Source: Numida meleagris (lineage: Eukaryota > Chordata > Aves > Galliformes > Numididae). From it: DNA of 64,000 bases. Shown here one piece after another: positions 28,003 through 39,794 of the stretch. Position 1 is the first letter of the stretch, and each line of letters starts with the position of its first letter. The notes under the pieces are model-generated. The model was given only the letters and a program-made list of their open reading frames with translations, made no database searches and had not been told where the DNA came from. Location: NCBI RefSeq assembly GCF_002078875.1, contig NC_034413.1, forward strand, positions 63,900,252-63,964,251. The letters run 5' to 3'. The position numbers and the translations under genes are program-made.

Positions 28003-31000
28003 AACTAAACTGGAAAGAAAAACAGCCCCATCCAAACCAAGGTGAAAGCAGCAAAACCCATCCCCGTCTCAGCACACCTAATTCTGCAAAATGATTGATT
28101 AATCACCCATGCTGTTTATGTACTTTCTTAACACTGCAAAAAATCTTGTGCTTCTTTCAGCCTTGATCATTTTTGTTCTAAGGAGAGGCACTGCACTGCA
28201 AATGCCCATTCACTACCTGCATGATGTTTTAGGAGAGCTATATCAATACCCTTAGTTTCAACTACTCACAGAAATGGTCAGAAATAATTATGGAAACTAC
28301 TCAATGTGAAATGCCTTTGTAATGCTAGCTATTTTACATCTTGCAAATCATTTTGCAGTGTACCTTGTAACATTTCCTGAAACACAATAAGAATGCTATT
28401 ACACTAGACAAACAAGTAAAAGCACAACTTCTGAAGTGTTCCTACCAAAAAATCACTGTTCAGGCTCTAAGCGCAGGAGAAGAATTTAAGATGTTGGTTA
28501 TTATTTGCAGAGAGAGAAACTACATCAGGCAAGGGAATTTATTTGGCTTTTGGAGGCCGAGTTGCATGTAGAGACATATAAAGCCACGTATAGTTACAGC
28601 ACCTCCAGGGTCAACTTCACTGTGACACAGCACTTCAAAGTCTTTCTGCCTTTTAATCTTGTGTTCACAATCTTGTGCAGCTTCTAAGTTCCACAAGTAA
28701 AAATACTGTACTCTTATTTCCAGTCTAACCAAGTATCTTGTGATTCTAATGTACTTCCGTACATCGAAGTTCTATTCAGCCACCTATGATGATTTTTGTA
28801 AGTTCCTATGTAGAACAACTACTGAAGACTTGCTTTATTAAATAAATTTGCAACACTCCCTGAAAATCTCACCTCCATACAGCTAGTTGCCAAAAGCAGT
28901 CACACTTCCTTTTGGGGTTTTGAGGGTCACTGCTAGCCCTAGTGGGACTGCAGCTTCCATTCCCAACACCCTAATCAGACCAAAGCTCTAACATTCACAT
29001 TGTGCTATATCTTCTCTTCCTCACACAAATCTCAACTTGAAGCTAATATTTTTGTCTGAATGAAAAAAAGTTATCTCTGTATCTTGAAGACTGCCTCCAA
29101 GATTACATGGAAATACAGCTAGTGGCTCATTTCCAATGAGTCCAAGCATCATTTGTATCTACAGAAAAGCAACGATACATCTGTCACAATTTTAAAAAAA
29201 TCTCAATGTATTTTACTAAAACAAGTAACACCAATGACAGGAAAAGATGGCAAAGCAGCAGGCACAAACATGATTTGATTGCATATGACTACGATATACA
29301 GGAAGAAGCGTCTATAAACACTGCCATTGTCATTTATGGCCAAAAAGGTATTTTCACAAATCCCAAGTGATCCACGCTTTAATGTAACGTCACAAAGCAG
29401 CAACATACTTCTTCCATTCAGATGATGAAGAAAAATCAACCAGTCATGTAAAATTACCTCTCTTTTGACATAAAAAAAAAATGGATAAACAAAGGCTATA
29501 CAGGTTGAACAGCTACAGAAATTTCAACAGATAAAGTTCTTTACTGAAAACTCTCCCTTTCATTACCCAGAAACTAAACAACGCTTTGCCTGATTAGCAG
29601 AGCGGTTAAAAAAAAAAAAAGGCTTTTCAATGTGTTTTAATTTTTCTATTATATTTCCAAGGTCTTGTAAGAGAGGACTTTTAAAGCTGATGTAGTCAAT
29701 TTTGGCATTAATGAGCAGATCCATCTGACAACATAATAGTACACTTCTCTCCTAGTTAGAAAATCAGGAAAGGTTACAATATTGCAGTAGTGTCACACAA
29801 GCCAAACTCAGATTTATGCCACGTAATTTTAATATTTACATTGAATACAGTGCTCCTATACTTACTGATCTAACACCACGCTACGCAATGGAGTCCTTAA
29901 GACCATTGTCAGACTACAAAAACCAAAATCACCATCCAGACCTCCTCATTGGTCAGGTGTACACACGCATACTTGACATTATGCCATTTAAGAGTCACTG
30001 AAGAATGGATACGACAATAATATTTTTAGATTAATAATATTAATTCAGGATTTATCAAATTATGGAATACATTTGTCAAAAATATTGTTCAAATTTCAAT
30101 TAGTATTTTTCTATTTGTGTTCAGATTATACAAAAGTTACTCAAAAATAAAGCAAGTAATTTAAATGCAAGCATGCCTTCATCTTTTATGTGCACATGTA
30201 TTTATATTCACATCCATACATCACTGCATAAATATGCAAATACAAATTATTAAAAACAACACTGCTATAGATAAATGAAAACATAAATAATCCAGAGACC
30301 GTCAGTGACAGAAGTGCATACTAGTTGCCACTTTTAGAGGGTGGGGATCTAAGGCAGTAGAATGTTACAGGAGCTTCCCAGCCAGCATCTCTTCGTATAA
30401 ATACTTGCAAACAAAGCTGTAACAAGCAAACATATTTGGCCAGAACCACTGAGTTCTTATTAGAATTTTATCTTCATGATTAAGTTACCTACTTTTCAGA
30501 AAAACTGAACTTTATGTAAAGCAGATGAATATTATGATTCAACATAAAGATATGCTTTTTATCCTGCATATAGTTAGTAGTAGTAGTATAGACAGGAGAA
30601 GAGTCCTAGACTGGATGCTATATACTATTATATATAAATATCATCTCTGCTGAGTTTCACAGTGAAACCAAACAATTCATTTAACAATGCAAGCACCTTA
30701 CGGCACTAATAACACTGCATTTTTCGTCTGCACACACGCAAACTCATAAAAAGGCATTTACAGAGAGACTATGGGTAACCAACCTGTCACCATACATACA
30801 CTCAACTAAAAACCAAACACAGCACTGGAAGAAAAAAAAATAAAATCAGGAATTTCTCATCAGTTTCACAGGATTTATTGATTTCAACAGTCTAAAAGCT
30901 GCATTGTTATATTCTTTCTTCCTGCAAACTTTTCTTAATATCCAACGCTACCTACTTCAGAGGCCTCCTTATGCACTATGTTTCATGCAAAACCATGAGT

Positions 31001-31186
31001 CACCCAAGAATTTAGTAGTTGGCTGATTTAAAGAAGTTGGGAATGCCTCTTGGTGGGACAGAGTTCTCCAGCTGTCACAGCAGTTCTGCCACACGGGCAT
31101 GGCCATCAGCACCTAGCCAAGACAAGCTTCACTGTGGGAAAGTGAGGAAAAAAACACCTTCAAACCATTACTTCTGGCTCAACTAG

Positions 31187-31685
31187 AATCATAGAATAGC
31201 CTGGGTTGAATAGGACCATAATGATCATCTAGTTTCAACCCCCCTGCTGAGTGCAGGGTCACCAACCACTACACCAGGCTGCCCAGAGCCACATCTAGTC
31301 TGGCCTTGAATACCTCCAGGGATGCGGCCTCCACAACCTCCTTGGGCAACCTGTTCCAGTGTGTCACCACCCTCTGTGAAAAACTTCCTCCTAATATCCA
31401 ACCTAAACCTCCCCTTAGTTTTAAACCATTCCCCCTTGTCCCATCACTATCCACCCCCATAATCAGTCGTACCCCCTCTTGCTTATATGCTCCCTTTAAA
31501 TACCCGAAGGCCACAATGAGGTCTCCCCGGAGCCTTCTCTTTTCCAAGCTAAACAAGCCCAGTTCCCTCAACTTTTCTTCACAGGAAAGGTGCTCCAGCC
31601 CTCTGATCATCTTAGTGGCCCTCCTCTGGACTCATTCCAAGAGCTGCACGTCTAGACTAAGTTCACTCCATCACAGTGAGATTTG
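31187..31685 (-). mobile_element. CR1 LINE, 3' end fragment (about 500 bp)
   Basis: The plus strand begins with AATCATAGAATAGCCTGGGT, the reverse complement of the CR1 3' terminus with its ATTCTATGATT-type repeat. The typical 3' UTR and the end of ORF2 follow, so the element lies on the minus strand. It is truncated at its 5' end near 31.68 kb, as most CR1 copies are. An open frame of 113 codons survives (31269-31610), which makes this the best-preserved and probably the youngest CR1 piece in the window. Confidence 0.93.
31269..31610 (-). pseudogene. CR1 ORF2 C-terminal fragment
   Basis: The 113-codon minus-strand frame contains the hallmark C-terminal CR1 ORF2 motifs: IRGLEHLSCEEKLRELGLFS, then [11 protein letters not shown], and later VVTHWNRLPKEVVEAASLEV followed by FKARLD. 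In CR1, ORF2 encodes an endonuclease and reverse transcriptase. Only the tail beyond the polymerase core is left here, so no activity is possible. There is no interrupting stop within the retained part, which indicates modest divergence from the source element. Confidence 0.9.
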
Positions 31686-33046
31686 TTTTACCAACATGTT
31701 GCCCAACCAATCATGACTCCTCCCTGGTCTCATTTAGGCCAGTTAAACTGTTTATGGACCGGTGCCCACAGCCCAAAGCCATACAAGGCTGTGGGACAGG
31801 TAGTTTTACATCAAGCAGCGTCAAATAGCAATGGTTGAGTTATTCCCTGTAGCTAAACTATCCTTTTAGTTAAATCTAGAAGGAAATGTCTGCACCGCAC
31901 AAAAATACAAAACAATATTCTATTTGTGTTTCACCACAGTTTTGGAGGGAAAAAAGTAGACTATCAGAATTGGCAATACAAATATGGAATTATGATTACT
32001 GTAACAATCACAGATTTCTCTGAAGAGTGTAGCTATTTCTAAAGCTGCATTACAGAGATTGTAATACGCTCACTTATTACTGATCCATTACTATCGCTGC
32101 CAAGAACAGAACTATTTTTGAGACACATTCCTGCAGCTGCCACACAGGAAAGACAAGCAACAGAAGTCACGTTTAGTATATTTTTGTAAAATCATTGTAA
32201 CAGAAAAGCACTGGAATTAAAAGGAAGAATGAGTAGTACTACACAAAGAGTCTTAGGGGCTCTATCATGCTCTTAACCTGAGAAAGACAGTGTCCCAAAA
32301 GGCAGTAATGTTGTCAGGTATCCCATGCATGCTTTAATACTCATGCTAAGAGAAGTGAGAGCATTTCACTCAATATCTCTGATGTTTTCCCTGAAATCCA
32401 TTTCAAGAAGCAGTTTAAACTTAGGTGAAGAAGTGAGTGGCATCTTTAATTTTCTCCCATGTAAACTCTTCTTCCTAGCAGGTTCTCATGTCATATAAGG
32501 TAAGGATAATTTTAAAAAAAAGTATTATCTATTACTTTTTGGTGTCTCGCCATTTTGAGAGTCAGAAGAGTTCTAATTAGAAGTCAGTTTAACAGATCCA
32601 GAGAAAGAGGACAAAGAGTTGACCAATACAGAGGTGGGTACCTAGCTGTTGGCAGAACTATTATACTAAATTGGATGAGAAGTTCAAAACAGACCTGTCA
32701 CTGAATTATCCATTAATGCACTGACAGCAACTGGCTGTCTACAGATCAAATACTCAGTTCAACATCTCTGCTTGGCTCTGAGCTTTAATATAAGAGTCAA
32801 ACAACTTCTTCAGATCCACTCCAACAACTCCTACTGAAATGCCTGGAAGTTTTAAGTGAGCAGAGCAGAAGACAAATCAAATGAAGATGTCATACTACAA
32901 GAGAGGCCATAATACTGTGGCTTTCATATACATGCACTCCAAGAAATACTGTAATGTTTTAAAGGAAGTGAATTCTTGAGATACTCCATGATTTTCCACG
33001 TTATTAATTAAAGAAACACCAAAGTCTATTTTTCTTCAAATACATC

Positions 33047-34280
33047 TGTTGCTCCAGAAGTAATGTCTCCCATTTATTTCCATGGAAACTACAACAGTTA
33101 AAAGAGCACAACACTGTTTGATAGAACAAATTCTCAGCTACAAAACACTGTTTTCAACATAGTCATCATCATTAGCTATGCATTTTCACCAGCTAGGAGG
33201 AAAAGCCTGCAGCACTTGTAAAAAATCTGCCACAGCAGAGGTGACAGCTGTTTCACAGCTGCTATGATGGCATCATTAATAGGAAAATGTTGCTCATGCA
33301 GTCTATCTTTCATGAGCTCAAACAGATGGAAGTCAGAAAGCACCAAATCCAGGCTGTACTGTGGGTGTGGTAGGACAGTCCAGCCAAGATTGGCAATGTG
33401 CTCCACAGTTTTAAAAATGGCATGGGGCCTGGCAATCTTTTCTCTGGCTTGACTCTGGAAGTTCAAGCCTTCAGCAACACAATACTGCTGTCACAGCTGA
33501 CAGTTTGTATGGGTTCCAGGAAATCCAAAAGGATTGCTCCTTTCCTATCCCAAAAAACAGCGCACATCACTTTACCCACTGAGGGCTGTGTCTTGAACTT
33601 GTTCTTCAATGGAGAATTCACATGTCGCCACTCCATGGACTATCATATTAACTCCAACTCATAGTGGTGACACCAACATCTTGTCACCAGCAACGATGCG
33701 ATCCAGGAAACTGTCACATTCAGCCTCACACTGGGTCAGCAGCTCCTGACAAACTTGAATACGGTGTTCTGTCTGTTCCTCTGTGAGCATTTGTGGGGCC
33801 CGTCTGGAACAAATTTTGGAACATTCCAATGTTGCCACAATCATTTCCAATGCATTGAAGTGGCCATTCAGCTCCGTACACTGTCCCCTGGCTGTAATCC
33901 ACTACTTCACATGGATGAGCTGATTGAGATGCTCTTCATTTCATGGTGTGACAGCTGTGCATGACCATCCAGAACATGGCTCATCTTTCACATTGCTGTC
34001 GCCACTGCTGAAATGCATCACCCACCACCTCACTGTGCTCACACCCACTGTACGGTCTCCATAAACATTCAGCAAGCGTCAATGAACGTCAATGGGTGCC
34101 ATTTTTTCCTGCGTGGAGGAATTCAATTCCACACCTTTGCTTCACATACACTTCCTCAAAATTGGCCTCACGCACACCAAGTGCCACATGCTGCACTCAT
34201 GGCTCCTGGCTGCAGTGGGCCTCCAAGGAAGCAAATCCTCCAGTGAAGGATGATGGAGGCATGCAGCCAAACCCTCAGTT
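33047..34280 (-). mobile_element. Decayed mariner-family DNA transposon (Galluhop-like)
   Basis: The left boundary reads TGTTGCTCCAGAAGTAATGT at 33047, which looks like a mariner terminal inverted repeat. Minus-strand translation then shows a broken mariner transposase from about 34.17 to 33.17 kb. The matching inverted repeat at the other end is badly eroded. A short GGAGGC remnant at 34255-34260 may be its start, so the right boundary is approximate. The implied length of about 1.2 kb is what a full-length mariner should be. Galluhop is the mariner family described from the chicken genome, and assignment to it is by general resemblance, not alignment. The element sits in the intron upstream of the DPP10 transmembrane exon, with its transposase in the same orientation as DPP10. 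Confidence 0.82.
33170..34170 (-). pseudogene. Mariner transposase pseudogene
   Basis: Reading the minus strand, recognisable segments run in order across several frames. An N-terminal helix-turn-helix region around 34.15-33.95 kb includes GDRTVGVSTVRWWV. Next comes a linker motif LTEEQTEHRIQVCQELL at about 33737-33787. Around 33683-33685 is the first catalytic Asp in the AGDK context (family: TGDE). A block near 33.53-33.66 kb follows (EWRHVNSPLKKKFKT and then VMCAVFWDRKG). The C-terminal LGWTVLPHPQYSLDL-SDF block has the third catalytic Asp at about 33332-33334. The second Asp, normally in HDNARPH, has become Lys (EKIARPH at about 33.43 kb). In-frame stops and frame changes are present, for example just before the 33.85-kb block and near 33.48 kb. 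The gene cannot encode an active enzyme. The D34D-type spacing and the motifs make the family assignment firm. Confidence 0.85.
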
Positions 34281-34969
34281 ACAAACGACTGAAAACATAA
34301 GCCAGCACATCTACTGATTCTGACATGAGTCCACCACCGGCAGACATCTAGTAGTCACTGCAAGAATAGTGAATATCCCCATTGTGCCTCTCATTGTGAC
34401 AAAATAGCCCAAGATTTTATCTTGTGCGTGTGTGTCAAGTCTTTTCATCCAGACTTTCTGGGGTTGACTTCAGACAATGCAAGGTTAATTCTTTATTTTT
34501 CAAAATTACAGTCAATAAAAAAGCTTCTTAAAAAAAAAAAGAAAACAGTAGTCTAGAGTCCTATTTCCTTGTATGCTTTCCAACTAAAGTTTTCAAGGGC
34601 AAAAAGCATGGCTTATCACACTTTTGCAAATCAATAATGTTATCAGCCTCCTTGTCTCATAAAGAATACCTGCCCACAAGAGAATCACTTGCAAGACAAT
34701 ATGGTATTTCCATCACATGGTGTTTCAACATGATGCAGTAGAAAAAACTGAGGCAATACATTTCATTGGAAAAGTATTTAAAGTTTCTAGTCCAGTATAA
34801 TAATAACTAAATATTTGCATTGCTGACATTGTTCTTAATTAAAATCTGTCAAAGAGCTGCGGGTAACATAGTTGGAATGTAGCAAGCTGGGGCAATTTTA
34901 TAACAATAGTTTTTCCGACCTAGCAAAACAGTAGTGTTAATTATTCATTACTTCCGCTCCAAAATGAGC

Positions 34970-34990
34970 ATATATATATATACACACACT
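34970..34990. repeat. Short (TA)n(CA)n microsatellite
   Basis: An ATATATATATA run grades directly into CACACAC over about 20 bases. It is a simple repeat of ordinary type, with a second AT-rich quasi-palindromic run nearby at about 35191-35214. Confidence 0.8.
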
Positions 34991-37496
34991 GTATTATAAT
35001 CAATTTAGTATTAAATAATCTTTCAGCATACTGCAAACAGGATTTTGCAATAAAATTAAACTAGGACATTTGTTCAGCTATCTTTATTACATGATTATTT
35101 TTACCCTGTAGAGTTATCAAGAAAATTTAGATCTTATTACAAGCAAAAATCTAGACTGTGCTTTAGGAAAGCATGGAAAAACTGAATTTATGTATATATA
35201 TTATACATATATATAAAAAAGGCAAATGATGAAAAGTTTTGTGAAGTGCAAGTGCACAACCAGTCACTGCATCTATCAGCTTCTGAAACAAGATGATACT
35301 AAAAATACGTATTAATCCTACTGTATCTGTGTCACAGAGGCAATGAACAATTGCAGTTCACCCAAAACATGCCACTGCACCACTCAACACCCACCAAAAA
35401 ACGTAGCAACCTTCCCCTTAACCTCCCCTCTCTAAGTATATCTGTGTCAACAGTCAACGCACTGCAAGATGCCACAATGAAAATGCTTTATTTTCTGTTT
35501 TCTATGCATTCCTTTAAGTTATTAGTTACCTATTTAGGTAACTGTGTAAGTGAAAAATAAAAGAAACCCTTTGCTACTATTGTCAAGTAATTTATTTTAA
35601 GACTGCGACTTCAAATATTTAAGCACAAAAAGCAAGAAAGAAGCATAAAAATCTTAAAAGAATGAGAACCGCTCCTGTTCTGTAATATATCAGGCACGCA
35701 GTAATTACTGCATTAATGTGAACGTTGCAAGGAGAAGACAAACATATTATTCAGATTGCAAGTGAAGTTATTGTGATTGGACAAAGGAGAAAAATAAATG
35801 CCTTTGCATCACAAAGCGTTCACAAAAAAATGCTCATGCTTTCCTTCATGACCATGCATTAAGGCTGCAAATCTTCACTAGTGCTCCACTTGGGCTCTAC
35901 ACTGAAGGTGCTCTGACTGCAGCCAAGCTGATTTGCAGGCTCCATCAGGTAATTAGGCACATGAATGAAGGAATCATTGGCATAACCAATTGCAGTTCAA
36001 AAGACTGCTGCTGAAAAATCCCTGTCAGATAGGAACTGATAGCCAAAAGGAAAAACAAGTGGAAATTCACTCATCTCAAAGAGCACAAGCTGCTACAGCT
36101 CCCCAGTAATTCTCTCTTATGTGAAAGACTCCTTCTTATGAGAAAAAATAAGAAGAACATTCATCTCAGAGGAGAATATCTTCATGACCCACATCTATCC
36201 TGACACCTGTACCTGGGCAACCAGCTAATGAAAGCTAAATTAAGAGCAAATACAGGTAGCTCTAACACAGAAGCATGTATTTAAAGAAACAAATAATTGA
36301 AAACGGGATCGTTATCTAGTTTTCAACTGTACACCTTCTGTAGGTCACTGTCTCCTGCAATTATAACAGTTATTTTTATACCTATTTTAGATCAATAATC
36401 ACAGGATGGATAAAATTTCATTATCCTCCATAAATTGTGGCACATGCCACAGGGCACTATAAAAGATTCCACTTATGCTAACTTCAACAGCAATGTGGGC
36501 ACTAGCAGTAGCCAAAACATCTGCTGAACTCTCTGTCTTCTCACTTTATTTTGCTTTCTACCAAAGTCACCTCAAAAGATCGCCAAAACTGAGGTATTTT
36601 ATCCATTCTAATGGATTCCAGGTCTGACTGCAGTTTAAATTTACCAAATAACATAGCTGACACAAGGTCTAGGGAAAATGAGATGTTATTCAGTGAGAAC
36701 AGAAAAAAATTCCACTAGAGAAACATGATTATCTGCACCTGAAGAGCTGCCTAAAACGTGACTGTGTAGTGCTTATGCACTTTTTTTTCCCCTTATTTCC
36801 AGGTCTTCTGTCTCAGCTGCAAGCTTTCTATCTAAGTCTATATTCAAACAGGTGCTGTAGATTTGACACAGCAAAACAATGGAAAATTCTATCAGGAAAA
36901 AAATTTCATACAACAAAACAAGTAGTTCTTACTGCTCTACAGCCACATTCAGTCTTAATGCAACAGTTCAAACCTTTCAAACTTTGCCACTACTTTTTAA
37001 GACTTCTCCTCAAATTACTAAAACCCTCATTAACAATCAACTTATGAAGAAAATAATTTTCCTTATTCTGTTTCGTATAATTTCAAGCATATGCAAGAAT
37101 CATTGCTGTAATTGTTGATTTAAATGTCACTTCCTTTTCCATTTAGGTCACTATTCTATGTTCCTACTCTTTCTCTTACCCCTAATACTGAGGAAAAAAA
37201 AAGAAAAATAGAGTTTTAATTGTCCCCATTTCTTCCAAAGCTCCATTTCCCCTCAATTTTACCTTTCCACATTTTATAACAGTTTTACCACCTCAAAGCG
37301 TAAGTAGTCCTGTTCTCTACAGTGACTACTGTGATTATTAAGAGCATGCAAGGTAAAGCCAATCACTCTGCTTAATCAAAAGTTCATGGGGATAATAAAA
37401 ACTTCTAACATTTTTGAATGTGTAAGTACTTTATGTGAAAAGAACAGAGTTAGGTAATACTTAAGTAAAAATATGGACAATATTGTGGTGTGGAGC

Positions 37497-37590
37497 TAAT
37501 TCACAGACCCACAGAATGGCTTGGGTTGGAAGGGCCCTCAAAGATCATCGTTTCCAACTCCTGCCATAGGCAGGGTTGCCAAATTCATGG
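37497..37590 (-). mobile_element. Short CR1 LINE 3' end fragment
   Basis: CCACAGAATGGCTTGGGTTG, followed by GAAGGGCCCTCAAAGATCAT and a CCAACTCCTGCCATAGGCAG segment, is the reverse complement of the 3' end of a CR1 subfamily with the GGAAGGGACC type terminus. Only about 90 bp remain. The orientation is minus. It belongs to a different CR1 subfamily from the copy 350 bp away, so the two are independent insertions and not one split element. Confidence 0.85.
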
Positions 37591-37940
37591 TCAATTACCA
37601 TATTTTTTTGCTTTTCTAAGCATTATTTATGCCGGTTCCTTCCTTTGAGCTAATATTGCATTTTTGAATCATAGTAGAACACTTTGTGAGTTTGGCAGTA
37701 CATACAAAGAAGCACTACATTGTGCTGAAATGTAGCATGTACACAATGACCATCCGTGTAACTAATCTACAGCTCAGCACACCTGGAAAGACAATGATAC
37801 CGCGACATCTTCCCACAGCAACAAGCAGAACTTCGGAATGTTAGAAATTAAAACAAAGAATTAAAATGAAGGGCATAAAAAATAAATGTAAATTAAAAAA
37901 ATAGGAGCTTCCACTGAAGCTTCAGAGTTGCTTCACTTTA

Positions 37941-38330
37941 GAATTATAGAATCACTGAGATTGGAAAAGAGCTTCAAGATCATCAAGTCCAACCGCAACC
38001 TAACCATACTGCTCTAACAACCCACCGCTAAATCATGTCCCTGAGCACCACATCCAAACAGTTTTTAAACACATTCAGGGATGGTGACTCAACCACCTCC
38101 CTGGGGAGCCTGTTCCAGTGCTTAAGAACCCTTTCCGTAAAGAAGTTTTTCCTGATATCCAACCTAAACCTCCCCTGGTGCAACTTGAGGCCATTTCCCC
38201 TTGTCCTGTCACCAGTGAGAAGAGACCAACCCCGCTCTCACTGCAATCACCTTTCAAGTATTTGAAGAGAGCAATGAGGTCTCCCCTCAGCCTCCTCTTC
38301 CCCAGACTAAACAGCCCCACCCCAGACTAA
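37941..38330 (-). mobile_element. CR1 LINE, 3' end fragment (about 390 bp)
   Basis: The plus strand shows TTATAGAATCACTGAGATTG at the 3' terminus. The canonical reverse-complement CR1 text follows: the GGTGACTCAACCACCTCCCT block, the CCTAAACCTCCCCTGGTGCA block, and a final segment whose minus-strand translation is [15 protein letters not shown]. The element is on the minus strand and 5'-truncated near 38.33 kb. It differs at many positions from the copy at 31.2-31.7 kb, so it comes from a different source lineage or is older. It lies about 350 bp from the separate short CR1 piece at 37.5 kb. Confidence 0.92.
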
Positions 38331-39777
38331 TGTGTTTTCATTATCCTGGTGTATTACTGGAGGAAATTCACCTACCTGGATATGATCATTCCTCATTTAC
38401 AAAGCTTAGCTGAGAAATTAGAGATCAGCCGCTCTGCATATCTGGGCATCAGTCATTAAATCAAAGCGCAGAAAACTTAACTGATACAGTGATGGATGCA
38501 GCAGTGAAAGACAACATCTTAAATGGGAAGCCCACAAGATCCCAAAGCAGTCTGCAAGAGCCACATGCCCAAATGGGATGAAGGGACACTTATACATCCT
38601 GGAGATGGGCTCCTATAAGCTTACTCAAGGATGAAAAAGCCTCCTCACGGTGGAAAGTTATCTACATGCTGTATTTCTTCCACTGGAGGAAGCGTATTTT
38701 GTTATTTAGCAACACCACTTATAAATACTTCTTATATCTCAAGAAAAAACTTGACATAAATTCTCCCCCCCAAAAAAATCAAAATGGGGTGTAAAAGTAT
38801 TCAAACAAAACAAGCTTAGCAAGGTTGCCATTTTGCCAAAATACTCAAGTCCAGAGTTTTAATGCTGTTCTTTTTTGTAAATATCTTTCCAAAGCAAAAT
38901 CGACTATAGAGTCTGTGCCTCCAGAACAACACTTCCACTTCTTATCTATGCAATGTCAGTGTACAGACAGCCTGCTTTTAGGTACAATAATTTTTTCAGT
39001 GGAGTGGTTAGAGGTATAGGAGCTCTCAGCTAGGAGCTCCCTAACTCCAGAAAGGAAGCAGCAGCAGAGCCACCTCCATCCATGCACTTACTCAAACAAG
39101 GCCATTTTGAGGACAAAATCTAATTATAATTTTGACATAGCTCTACCTTCAAAACCAAACACGAAAGTAATAGTATAATACGCCTCACTTCCCTTGTCTA
39201 TTTTTTCTATTTTAATTTTCTAATTTTAATGAACAAAGGCGCTCCAGAAGCAATTCCATTATACATAAAAATTGACTTCAGTCTTCAAATATGACCTTTT
39301 AATTAAAATATAACAGATCATTTAAAAAATTATTTCAACGGTTGAGAACTCTGAAAATACAATTCTCTCAAAATTTTATCAAGAGAGAAGCGATGGCCAA
39401 AGTTACAGTATTAGTCTTCTTTTGAGAATAAAATTGTCTATTTGCAAGGTGAGCAGAGGGGACAGCGGATCACCATAAGCAGATTCATTTTATGCTGAAC
39501 ACTCTGAACACAGGAGCTCTGAGGAGCCTCCACACCTGGTTCAGCAGAGGGGAATGCAAAGCTTTGCCAAAAATGTAAGCACAAAGCAACACAGTTTTCT
39601 AAGGAGAAACCACTACCTTCCCCTAAAGCGCAGCCACCAGCAGCCAAGGCTGTGCAGTCCCTCAGTCACTGGGGAAACCTGTCTGTCTCAAGGGATGGAT
39701 TACTCCTTGCTGTCAGATTCACCTATCTGCCTCTACTCCCAGGAACACCACATATTTGATTAAATAATCACAACTGC

Positions 39778-39794
39778 AAAAAAAAAAAAAAAAA
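39778..39794. repeat. 17-base A homopolymer
   Basis: Seventeen consecutive A lie on the plus strand, followed by CAACAGG. Similar A tracts occur at 7743-7758 and near 14.71 kb and 55.99 kb. No flanking target duplication or retroposed body was recognised. Confidence 0.8.

Noticed and set aside
29590..29615. AGCAGAGCGGTTAAA text resembling part of a tRNA D-arm region
   Set aside because: No acceptor stem, anticodon arm or T-arm pairs around it, so it does not fold as a tRNA.
31306..31716. 136-codon plus-strand open frame
   Set aside because: It is the antisense shadow of the CR1 ORF2 tail at 31269-31610 and has no independent homology.
33264..34317. Several plus-strand open frames of 60-88 codons
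   Set aside because: They are opposite-strand shadows of the mariner transposase pseudogene and its untranslated end.
38035..38330. Plus-strand frames of 70-76 codons
   Set aside because: They lie entirely within the CR1 fragment at 37941-38330 and are antisense to it.
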